Assembly: GCA_011048585.1 (NCBI GenBank)
Contig: DSDS01000157.1
Location: 1 to 5,091 of the forward strand
Reading direction: 5' to 3'
Length of the DNA: 5,091 nt
Origin: Desulfurivibrio alkaliphilus
GTDB lineage: Bacteria; Desulfobacterota; Desulfobulbia; Desulfobulbales; Desulfurivibrionaceae
Positions 1 through 5,091 of this stretch are shown here, piece by piece (positions within the stretch are counted from its first letter, which is position 1; each line of letters begins with the position of its first letter). A program made the position numbers and the translations under genes. The notes under the pieces were generated by a model. That model worked only from the letters and a program-made list of their open reading frames with translations. It had not been told where the DNA came from and made no database searches.

Positions 1-117
1 CAGCCAGGCTTACGTACACGGGGTACGCGGCGCTTGGCCGCTTGCCCGAACCTGCGGCACTGCTGAACGATTACAGCCCGTTAAATCGACAAGTTGTTGA
101 CCATGGTGAACGGATAC
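1..117. other. Intergenic stretch beyond the terminator, rich in short palindromes
   Basis: No convincing coding region or known RNA is visible here. It contains several short inverted repeats: CGTAC-5-GTACG (13-27), GCGGC-5-GCCGC (27-41), CGATT-11-AATCG (68-88), the near-perfect palindrome TCGACAAGTTGTTGA (86-100), and TTGACCATGGTGAA around a perfect ACCATGGT (97-110). A direct repeat CGCTTG occurs at 31-36 and 39-44. The stretch could be a dispersed intergenic repeat, an operator region for a gene left of the window, or a structured RNA. I do not recognise it. Confidence 0.4.
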
Positions 118-152
118 AAAAAAAGGACCTGCGGTTTGACCCACAAGTCCTT
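118..152 (-). terminator. Rho-independent terminator after tRNA-Pro
   Basis: On the minus strand, AAGGACTTGTGG pairs with CCGCAGGTCCTT, a 12-bp stem around the 6-base loop GTCAAA. The stem's last two T's continue into five more T's (plus 124-118). Two of the 12 pairs are G-U on the minus strand but would be C-A mismatches on the plus strand, so the structure is built for minus-strand transcripts. An A-rich run precedes the stem, so weak action in the other direction is possible. It ends the tRNA-Pro transcript and probably the operon as a whole. Confidence 0.92.
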
Positions 153-160
153 GTTTTTTC

Positions 161-237
<77 letters not shown>

Positions 238-247
238 CAAAACGTGA

Positions 248-277
248 TTTTTAACCTTTTTTACCCTTGGCTGTCAA
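248..277 (-). promoter_or_regulatory. Probable sigma-70 promoter of tRNA-Pro
   Basis: In the 51-base gap between the regulator stop and the tRNA, the minus strand carries a perfect -35 TTGACA (plus 272-277). An 18-base spacer leads to TAAAAA (248-253), a 4-of-6 match to the -10 consensus; TTAAAA at 249-254 is the alternative with a 17-base spacer. Transcription would start near 240-241, a few bases before the mature tRNA 5' end. The weak -10 is the main doubt. No terminator separates the operon from the tRNA, so read-through from upstream is also possible. Confidence 0.55.
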
Positions 278-288
278 GCAAGAAGTGG

Positions 289-723
289 CTATCGCTCAAG
301 GATCTTCTGCAAATCGAGCAATTCCTGTTTGATCCCGCCAAAGAGAGAGGAGACGCCCGGTTTCTCCTCACCGGCAGAAGAGGAAGTCACAGTCGACGGC
401 GGAGCGGGCCGCTCCCCTTTTGCCGACCCCGAGCCACCTGCCGCCGGGGGGAAGGGGGAAGCTCGCCCCCGGCGTTCGCGGGCCAGCAGTTTCTTGGCCC
501 CGCTGATCGTAAACCCCTCCTCCTTGAGGAGCCGTTTAATCCGCAGGATATTTTCCACATCTGCCCGCCGATAAAGGCGCTGACGGGAGTTGGCCCGCTG
601 GGGACTGAGAATGCGGAATTCCGATTCCCAGTAGCGCAGGACATGTTGCTTAACCCCTGTTATCTCGCATACTTCGCCGATTTTGAAGTAGAGCTTGTCC
701 GGAATCGGCGTTTCCTGATCCAC
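289..723 (-). CDS. MerR-like HTH transcriptional regulator, GTG start
   Basis: This 144-residue protein has a MerR-type winged helix-turn-helix at about 12-84. YFKIGEVCEITGVKQHVLRYWESEF (12-36) is the HTH with the family's LRYWE signature. RQRLYRRADVENILRIKRLL (48-66) forms the wing and next helix, and FTISGAKKLL (71-80) the second helical pair. Residues 86-125 are a Gly/Pro/Ser/Ala-rich stretch, probably disordered. IKQELLDLQKILER (131-144) is a short amphipathic helix suited to dimerisation. No effector-binding domain is present and the only Cys is C19, so metal sensing in the manner of MerR or CueR is unlikely. Its target is unknown. I recall similar genes beside ihfA in Geobacter and relatives, which suggests a conserved link with IHF or this operon; that is inference. 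The GTG lies 8 bases after the ihfA TAA with only a weak ribosome binding site. It is the best start because the HTH begins at about residue 12. Confidence 0.88.
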   Translation of the reverse strand: MDQETPIPDKLYFKIGEVCEITGVKQHVLRYWESEFRILSPQRANSRQRLYRRADVENILRIKRLLKEEGFTISGAKKLLARERRGRASPFPPAAGGSGSAKGERPAPPSTVTSSSAGEEKPGVSSLFGGIKQELLDLQKILER

Positions 724-731
724 GTCGCCAC

Positions 732-1025
732 TTACTTGCGGTTGATCCGCTCCCGCACGATCTTGCTGGGCCGGAAAGAGATCATGCTGCGCTTGGTGAT
801 CTCCATCGGGTCACCAGTGCGGGGGTTACGACCTTGGCGGGGCGACTTGCGGCGCACGTTAAAGGTCCCGAACTGGACCAGTTTGATCGGTTCTTCCGTC
901 AGCAGGGTCGCCTTGAGACGGTCAAAGACTATATCCACCAGATCGGCGGCGCTGCGCTGGGAAAATCCCATCTTTTCGTTTATTGCCTTGGCCAAGTCCT
1001 TGCGGGTCAGGTTTGCTCGATTCAT
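732..1025 (-). CDS. ihfA: Integration host factor alpha subunit (HU/IHF family)
   Basis: The 97-residue product belongs to the HU/IHF family of small dimeric proteins that bend DNA in the nucleoid. IHF acts at specific sites in transcription, recombination and replication. The N-terminal helices are MNRANLTRKDLAKAINEKMG and SQRSAADLVDIVFDRLKATL (about 1-41). The saddle follows at VQFGTFNVRRK (50-60). The arm contains GRNPRTGD at 65-72, where Pro68 is the residue that intercalates into DNA in this family. It closes with a basic helix after FRPSKIV (84-90). Overall it resembles E. coli IhfA (GFGNFDLRDK, GRNPKTGE, FRPGQKL). The position directly after pheT is the classical ihfA locus of Proteobacteria and favours IhfA over HU or IhfB. 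E. coli ihfA has promoters inside pheT; I could not identify a convincing one here. The regulator gene follows after 8 bases. Confidence 0.92.
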   Translation of the reverse strand: MNRANLTRKDLAKAINEKMGFSQRSAADLVDIVFDRLKATLLTEEPIKLVQFGTFNVRRKSPRQGRNPRTGDPMEITKRSMISFRPSKIVRERINRK

Positions 1026-1029
1026 CAGT

Positions 1030-3465
1030 TTAAGCCTCTCGTAGTTGACCGTGGAAGCGGGTAACCAACTGATCGATGATCAACTGGTGTACCACCGCCA
1101 CTGTTTCCTCGTTCAGGGTGCGCTCCGCGTCGCGATAATGGATGGCAAACGCCACGCTTTTTCGTCCCGGTTCAATATTTTTACCGCGATAAACGTCAAA
1201 AATTTCCGCATGCTCAAGCAGTTTACCCCCTACTTCCCGAATGGCCGCCAGCATCTCCCCGGCCGCAACCTCTTCGGGAACCAGCAGGGCCAGATCCCGT
1301 TTGACCGCCGGGAACCTGGGCAAGGGGGTAAAGGTCGGCCGCACGGCCGGCAGGGCCAGCAGGCGGCTGGTACTCAAGTCAAGATAAAGGAGTTCCTGCT
1401 TGATGCCAAATGCTTTCAGCACCCTGGGGTGAATTTTTCCCCATTCCCCCAATTTTTCACCTTCATGGCGCAAGTCGAAACAGCTCCCCGGCAGGGCGTA
1501 GGGGGAGGACTCTTTCGCCGGGACCAGCATCACTCCCGATCGCCGCAATCCGCGCAGCAGTTCCTCGAGCAGGCCCTTGAGATCGTAAAGATCGACGGCC
1601 GCCTCCCCTTCCCACAGCAGCGGGGAACCGGGATGCCGCCGCCCGCCGAATACCGCGGCTAACCGCTCCTCCTCCCGGGGCAAGCCGCTACCCGGCTCGG
1701 CAAAGAAAACCTTGCCCAACTCGAAGAGGCGCAGATCGGGACACTGGTGATTGATGTTGTGCCGGGCGTTCTCCAGCAGGCCGGGCAGCAGGGTGGTGCG
1801 CATCACCCCCTGCTCTTCGCTCAGGGGGTTGAGCAGAGGCAGCATGCTCCGGCGCGGGTCGGCGGCGGCTAAACCCAACCAGTCGCCATGGGCCGGATTA
1901 ACAAAACTGTAATTAACCGCCTCATGACAGCCCAGGGCAACCATGATCGTTTTGATCCGGTGGCGCTGGTCGTTGTCCGCCTTGGCCGGCATCTCCATAG
2001 CCACCAAGGGCATGGAGGTGGGTATCCGATCATAGCCGATCAGCCTGGCCACCTCCTCAATCAGGTCCACCTCCCGCTCCAGGTCCACCCGAAAGGAGGG
2101 AGGCCGAATTCGCAGCGCCTGATCATCAAGCCGCTCACCGTGGATCTCGATACCGGCCAGGTGACCGGCCACCGTATCCAGATCGAGGTCGGTGCCGAGC
2201 AGATCGTTAACCCGACCAAGCCGCAGGGTCAAAAGGGGCGGATCGACCACCCCCTCGCGATAATCGACCCCACCGGGAGCCACCTCACCACCGGCCAGGT
2301 CGAGAATCAGCTTTACCGCCCGTTCCAGGGCCTGGGGAGCGGCCTGGGGATCAACCCCACGCTCAAAACGATAGGAGGAGTCGGTGGCCAGCTTGAGGGC
2401 GGCAGCGGTGGCGCGTACGCTTTTGGCTTCAAAACAGGCGCTTTCCAGCAAAATATTGACCGTCTCCGGGCCCACTTCGCTCTCGGAACCACCCATGATG
2501 CCGGCAACGGCCACCGCTTGCGCGGCATCGGCGATCAGCAGCATCTCCGGGGTCAATTGCCGTTCCACCCCGTCCAGGGTGGTTATCTTCTCGCCGGCCT
2601 TGGCCCGCCGCACCCGGATCCGGCCGCCGGCCAGGCGGTCAAAGTCAAAAGCGTGCATGGGCTGGCCGTACTCCATCATCACGTAGTTGGTGATATCAAC
2701 CACGTTGTTGATCGGCCGCAAGCCCACCGCCAGCAGGCGCCGCCGCAGCCACCAAGGGGAGGGCGCGATCTTAACTCCCCTGATCAGACGGGCGCAATAG
2801 CGTAGACAATCTGGGGCTTCCACCTGCACCGCAAAGGGAGGCTCGGATCCGGCCAGCTCGGGAGGGCTGATCTCCGGTCTCCCCAAGGGCAGACCGGCGG
2901 AACCGGCAAGCTCACGAGCCAGCCCGATCACTCCGGCGCAATCGGGCCGGTTGGGGGTCAGATCAACCTCGATCATGGTGTCCCGCAAACCCAGAACCTC
3001 GGCCAGGGGGGCCCCCGGAACCAGCCCGGAAAACTCTCCGGGATCAAGATCCATAATCCCGCCGCTGTCCGCCTGACCTTCAGCCAGACCCAGCTCCCGG
3101 TCGGCGCAGAGCATCCCCTCGGACCTCTCTCCGCGAATCTTGCTGACCTTGATCTTGAAATTCCCGGGCAAAACCGCGCCGGGCAGGGCCAGGGGGGTAA
3201 ACATTCCCGGCCGGACATTGGGCGCGCCGCAGACCACCCGGCGCGCGCGCTCGCCACCGTCATCCACCTCGCAGAGGCTCAAACGGTCGGCATTGGGATG
3301 CCTGGTCACGCTCAGGACCCGGCCCACGCAAACTCCATCCAGACCCGGATAGAGCGGCTCCACAGCGTCCACTTCCAGGCCCAGCATGGTCAGACGGGCG
3401 GCGATTTCATCCGGGCCAAACTCGACGGCCACATACTCCTTAAGCCATTTCTCGGTACATTTCAT
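1030..3465 (-). CDS. pheT: Phenylalanyl-tRNA synthetase beta subunit
   Basis: PheT is the large beta chain of phenylalanyl-tRNA synthetase. It binds tRNA-Phe and hydrolyses mischarged Tyr-tRNA-Phe. The 811 residues carry the full bacterial set of domains: a short helical start (WLKEYV at 7-12), an EMAP-II-like OB fold at about 40-150 (VTRHPNADRLSLCEVD, then CGAPNVRPG), and the B3/B4 editing domain at about 210-385. B5 follows at roughly 405-480, then the degenerate synthetase core (B6/B7) to about 700, and an FDX-ACB tRNA-binding domain at about 715-808. Editing-site residues look intact by alignment to E. coli: H271 in HAFD, G325 in IMGG and E341 in LLESACF. The ATG suits the family N-terminus. 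It lies 15 bases after the pheS stop and has no clear Shine-Dalgarno (the preceding bases are TTACTCCCC), so coupling to pheS translation is likely. The TAA ends 4 bases before ihfA. Confidence 0.99.
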   Translation of the reverse strand: MKCTEKWLKEYVAVEFGPDEIAARLTMLGLEVDAVEPLYPGLDGVCVGRVLSVTRHPNADRLSLCEVDDGGERARRVVCGAPNVRPGMFTPLALPGAVLPGNFKIKVSKIRGERSEGMLCADRELGLAEGQADSGGIMDLDPGEFSGLVPGAPLAEVLGLRDTMIEVDLTPNRPDCAGVIGLARELAGSAGLPLGRPEISPPELAGSEPPFAVQVEAPDCLRYCARLIRGVKIAPSPWWLRRRLLAVGLRPINNVVDITNYVMMEYGQPMHAFDFDRLAGGRIRVRRAKAGEKITTLDGVERQLTPEMLLIADAAQAVAVAGIMGGSESEVGPETVNILLESACFEAKSVRATAAALKLATDSSYRFERGVDPQAAPQALERAVKLILDLAGGEVAPGGVDYREGVVDPPLLTLRLGRVNDLLGTDLDLDTVAGHLAGIEIHGERLDDQALRIRPPSFRVDLEREVDLIEEVARLIGYDRIPTSMPLVAMEMPAKADNDQRHRIKTIMVALGCHEAVNYSFVNPAHGDWLGLAAADPRRSMLPLLNPLSEEQGVMRTTLLPGLLENARHNINHQCPDLRLFELGKVFFAEPGSGLPREEERLAAVFGGRRHPGSPLLWEGEAAVDLYDLKGLLEELLRGLRRSGVMLVPAKESSPYALPGSCFDLRHEGEKLGEWGKIHPRVLKAFGIKQELLYLDLSTSRLLALPAVRPTFTPLPRFPAVKRDLALLVPEEVAAGEMLAAIREVGGKLLEHAEIFDVYRGKNIEPGRKSVAFAIHYRDAERTLNEETVAVVHQLIIDQLVTRFHGQLREA
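1035..1040 (-). promoter_or_regulatory. Shine-Dalgarno of ihfA inside the pheT 3' end
   Basis: GAGAGG on the minus strand lies 9 bases before the ihfA ATG and within the last codons of pheT, whose TAA falls between the two. It supports the ATG as the start and suggests coupled translation of pheT and ihfA. Confidence 0.65.
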
Positions 3466-3480
3466 GGGGAGTAACCGTTT

Positions 3481-4488
3481 TCAGAACTGGGCCAAAAAGC
3501 GCAGATCATTTTCATAAAAGAGCCGAATATCACTGATCCCGTAGCGGAGCATGGCGATCCGCTCAATCCCCAGGCCAAAAGCAAATCCGCTGTACTGCTC
3601 CGAATCGTAGCCGACTTTGGCAAAGACCGCGGGATCGATCATCCCGGCACCCAGAATCTCCAGCCAGCCGGTCTGCTTGCAGACCCGGCAGCCCTTGCCA
3701 CCACAGATCACACAGCCGATATCCACTTCGGCACTGGGCTCGGTGAAGGGGAAGAAGCTGGGGCGGAACCGGATAGGGGTTTTCGCGTCGAACATCCGGG
3801 TGATAAACAGCGACAGAACCCCCTTAAGGTCGGCAAAGGAGACCTTGCGGTCCACCATGAACCCTTCCACCTGATGAAACATCGGGGTATGGGTGATGTC
3901 GGAATCGCAGCGGTAAACCTTGCCCGGAGCAATCATTCGCAGGGGGGGGCTGGCCTGCTCCATGGCCCGGATCTGCATGGGCGAGGTATGGGTCCGCAGC
4001 AACCTTCCCTCATCGACATAGAAGGTGTCGTGCATCGCCCGGGCCGGGTGATGGGGGGGGATGTTGAGGGCCTCGAAATTGTAGAAATCGGTCTCCACGT
4101 CGGGTCCTTCGGCCACCGCAAAGCCCAGGCCGACAAAGATGGAGCAAACTTCCTCCATCACCTGGGTCACCGGATGGAGGCCGCCGGCGGGGCAGCGACG
4201 ACCGGGCAGGGTCAGATCGCCCACCGGGGAAGCGGCGGGCAGCGCATCCTCCAGCTCCTCCTTGCGGGCATTGAACAGCCCCTCAACCACCGCCTTGACC
4301 TCATTGGCCAGCTTACCCAACCGGGGCCGCTCTTCGGCGGACGCCTGGCCAAGCAGCCGCATCAGGCCGCTAAAACGCCCTTTGCGCCCGAGATACTCCA
4401 CCCGGAACCCCTCCAGGTCGGCCGGTCCGGTGACCGCCGCCAGGGCGGCCTCGGCCTCGGCCCGCAGGCTTTGCAGCTCCTCTTCCAT
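3481..4488 (-). CDS. pheS: Phenylalanyl-tRNA synthetase alpha subunit
   Basis: PheS is the catalytic alpha chain of the cytoplasmic (alpha-beta)2 phenylalanyl-tRNA synthetase, which activates Phe with ATP and charges tRNA-Phe. At 335 residues it matches family length. Residues 1-85 form the N-terminal helical tRNA-binding arm (FRVEYLGRKG at 28-37). The class II core shows GGLHPVTQVMEEV at 102-114 (motif 1 region), GKVYRCDSDITHTPMFHQVEG at 189-209 (motif 2), and GFAFGLGIERIAMLRYG at 301-317 (motif 3). By alignment to E. coli, Ala303 sits where Ala294 controls side-chain size in the Phe pocket. A four-Cys insertion (C259, C262, C267, C270) resembles the one in Bacillus-type PheS and may bind zinc. 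The ATG fits the family N-terminus; the nearest Shine-Dalgarno (GGAG, plus 4501-4504) is rather far at 12 bases. pheT follows after 15 bases. Confidence 0.99.
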   Translation of the reverse strand: MEEELQSLRAEAEAALAAVTGPADLEGFRVEYLGRKGRFSGLMRLLGQASAEERPRLGKLANEVKAVVEGLFNARKEELEDALPAASPVGDLTLPGRRCPAGGLHPVTQVMEEVCSIFVGLGFAVAEGPDVETDFYNFEALNIPPHHPARAMHDTFYVDEGRLLRTHTSPMQIRAMEQASPPLRMIAPGKVYRCDSDITHTPMFHQVEGFMVDRKVSFADLKGVLSLFITRMFDAKTPIRFRPSFFPFTEPSAEVDIGCVICGGKGCRVCKQTGWLEILGAGMIDPAVFAKVGYDSEQYSGFAFGLGIERIAMLRYGISDIRLFYENDLRFLAQF

Positions 4489-4526
4489 AAGACCGTAACA
4501 CTCCGAAAGATGGGGAGTTGCCGCAC

Positions 4527-4598
4527 CCCGGGCTCAAAAGTCGAAAATTCACCGGCCCGGGCGAAAACCCCTTGCACAGAGGCGTCGCACGGGCCGGT
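4527..4598 (-). promoter_or_regulatory. Possible pheST leader with two mutually exclusive stems
   Basis: The 152-base rplT-pheS spacer holds two perfect inverted repeats that share one arm. Stem A pairs ACCGGCCCG (plus 4551-4559) with CGGGCCGGT (4590-4598), 9 bp around a 30-base loop. Stem B pairs GCCCGGG (4555-4561) with CCCGGGC (4527-4533), 7 bp around a 21-base loop. Only one can form at a time, the logic of an attenuator. In E. coli this same gap carries pheM and the pheST attenuator. Against that model, no U-run follows stem B, and no Phe-rich peptide with a ribosome binding site is visible. A regulatory role is therefore inference; the repeats are seen directly. Confidence 0.35.
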
Positions 4599-4621
4599 CA
4601 GGGCGAGGCAAATCCGTTTAC

Positions 4622-4640
4622 GGCGGGGTCGGGCCCCGCC
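4622..4640 (-). repeat. GC-rich hairpin immediately after the rplT stop
   Basis: A perfect 7-bp inverted repeat (GGCGGGG / CCCCGCC on the minus strand, 5-base loop) begins at the base after the rplT TGA. The sequence that follows, GTAAACGG, has no U-tract, so this is not a standard intrinsic terminator. It could protect the 3' end of an rpmI-rplT transcript, pause polymerase or mark a processing site. Function is inference; the repeat itself is plain. Confidence 0.6.
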
Positions 4641-4991
4641 TCAGTGGGTCTGAGAGATCTTCACCACTTCGGCAAAACCGGCGGGATCCATGATCGCCAG
4701 ATGGGCCAGCACCTTACGGTCCAGGTCCACCTCGGCCTTCTTCAGACCACCCATCAGGCGGCTGTAGGTGGTACCGTTCTCATGGGCGGCCGCGCCGATA
4801 CGCACAATCCAGAGCTTGCGAAAATCACGCTTCTTCTGACGGCGATCACGGTAGGCATAACAGAGGGCCCGATCCACCGCCTCGGTGGCGCTGCGGAATT
4901 GACGATGGCGACCACCGATATAACCACTGGCCAGCTTCAGAACCTTTTTACGACGCCGACGCGCCTTGAAACCACGTGCTACCCTGGGCAT
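4641..4991 (-). CDS. rplT: 50S ribosomal protein L20
   Basis: This gene encodes L20, a basic rRNA-binding protein needed early in assembly of the large ribosomal subunit; in E. coli it also represses the rpmI-rplT message. The 116-residue product is close to the E. coli length (118). It opens with the family's very basic N-terminal extension (MPRVARGFKARRRRKK, residues 1-16). The central signature follows: AYRDRRQKKRDFRKLWI at about 46-62, then RIGAAA at 64-69. The C-terminal globular part contains GLKKAEVDLDRKVLAHLA (about 82-99), which aligns with E. coli GLKKASVEIDRKILADIA. The ATG is supported by the AAGGAG site and by the family's conserved N-terminus. It ends in TGA directly beside a GC-rich hairpin. 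pheS follows after 152 bases, the same order as in E. coli. Confidence 0.99.
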   Translation of the reverse strand: MPRVARGFKARRRRKKVLKLASGYIGGRHRQFRSATEAVDRALCYAYRDRRQKKRDFRKLWIVRIGAAAHENGTTYSRLMGGLKKAEVDLDRKVLAHLAIMDPAGFAEVVKISQTH

Positions 4992-4998
4992 GGCTGCT

Positions 4999-5004
4999 CT
5001 CCTT
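4999..5004 (-). promoter_or_regulatory. Shine-Dalgarno of rplT overlapping the rpmI stop
   Basis: The minus strand reads TAAGGAGAGCAGCCATG. The AAGGAG core shares its first two bases with the TAA stop of rpmI and lies 7 bases before the rplT ATG. This is the strongest ribosome binding site in the window. It fixes the rplT start and implies that ribosomes ending rpmI can begin rplT directly. Confidence 0.85.
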
Positions 5005-5091
5005 ACAGATAGGGAATCAAACGCTTGATGCCGGGGGCATTGGTGGCATCGACGATGCCGCCCTGACGCAGCGAGCGTTTTCTTTTGGTCG
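5003..5091 (-). CDS. rpmI: 50S ribosomal protein L35, C-terminal part (5' end outside the window)
   Basis: The visible 28 codons before a TAA stop encode the C-terminus of ribosomal protein L35, a small basic protein of the large ribosomal subunit. The read begins with the basic TKRKRSLRQ segment, which matches the TKRKRHLR region of E. coli L35, and ends in LIPYL, a typical L35 tail. The start codon and roughly the first half of the protein lie beyond the window edge, so the gene is cut by the window and not broken. It sits 11 bases upstream of rplT, the usual bacterial arrangement (infC-rpmI-rplT). Its TAA overlaps the rplT Shine-Dalgarno sequence, which suggests coupled translation. In E. 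coli this pair is repressed by L20 binding the rpmI leader; that leader is not in view, so the control cannot be assessed here. Confidence 0.95.
   Translation of the reverse strand, partial: TKRKRSLRQGGIVDATNAPGIKRLIPYL

Noticed and set aside
80..86. GTTAAAT, which fits the GTTRRRY core of integron attC sites
   Set aside because: No matching RYYYAAC core or paired arms occur at a suitable distance, and no integron gene is present.
84..96. IHF consensus-like site AATCGACAAGTTG
   Set aside because: It differs from the consensus at one position and such degenerate matches are common by chance; nothing else supports it.
244..1044. 266-codon plus-strand open frame opposite the MerR-like gene and ihfA
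   Set aside because: Both minus-strand genes are recognisable families; the plus-strand frame is a GC-driven shadow without domain features.
1888..2805. 305-codon plus-strand open frame opposite pheT
   Set aside because: It is His/Gly/Gln-rich, lies wholly antisense to conserved PheT domains, and is expected from codon bias in a GC-rich gene.
4362..4577. Possible Phe-containing leader peptide starting GTG at 4577, with four Phe in its first 24 codons
   Set aside because: It has no ribosome binding site, its Phe codons are scattered, and the frame runs on deep into pheS, unlike pheM. It is noted only as weak support for the leader idea.
4489..4640. T-box leader for pheST
   Set aside because: No T-box sequence, specifier-loop pattern or terminator/antiterminator pair is visible in this 152-base spacer.

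Overview
The window is a conserved translation and nucleoid operon of a GC-rich Gram-negative bacterium. Protein sequences and gene order (rpmI-rplT-pheS-pheT-ihfA-merR-like) look most like Desulfobacterota/Deltaproteobacteria, for example Desulfobulbales or Geobacter relatives. That placement is inferred from remembered family sequences, not from a search. Every supported gene lies on the minus strand, so the operon reads from high to low coordinates.

Layout in transcription order: the 3' end of rpmI (ribosomal protein L35) is cut by the window edge (5003-5091). Next come rplT (L20, 4641-4991), a 152-base spacer with GC-rich inverted repeats (4489-4640), pheS (3481-4488), pheT (1030-3465), an IHF-alpha/HU-family gene (732-1025), and a MerR-like regulator with a GTG start (289-723). 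After a short spacer holding a plausible promoter comes a tRNA-Pro(GGG) gene (161-237, CCA encoded). It is followed at once by a strong rho-independent terminator (118-152). Bases 1-117 hold no convincing gene but are rich in short palindromes.

The genes supply large-subunit ribosomal proteins, both subunits of the (alpha-beta)2 phenylalanyl-tRNA synthetase, a DNA-bending architectural protein and a probable DNA-binding regulator. Junctions are tight (4 to 15 bases) except rplT-pheS, so one transcript or coupled translation is likely from pheS to the regulator. In E. coli the rplT-pheS gap carries the pheM attenuator. The gap here has two perfect, mutually exclusive stems but no recognisable leader peptide and no U-tract terminator.

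I see no mobile element, CRISPR array, defence system or clearly new gene cassette. The points most worth checking are the rplT-pheS spacer, the uncharacterised MerR-like protein linked to ihfA, and the palindrome-rich stretch beyond the terminator.
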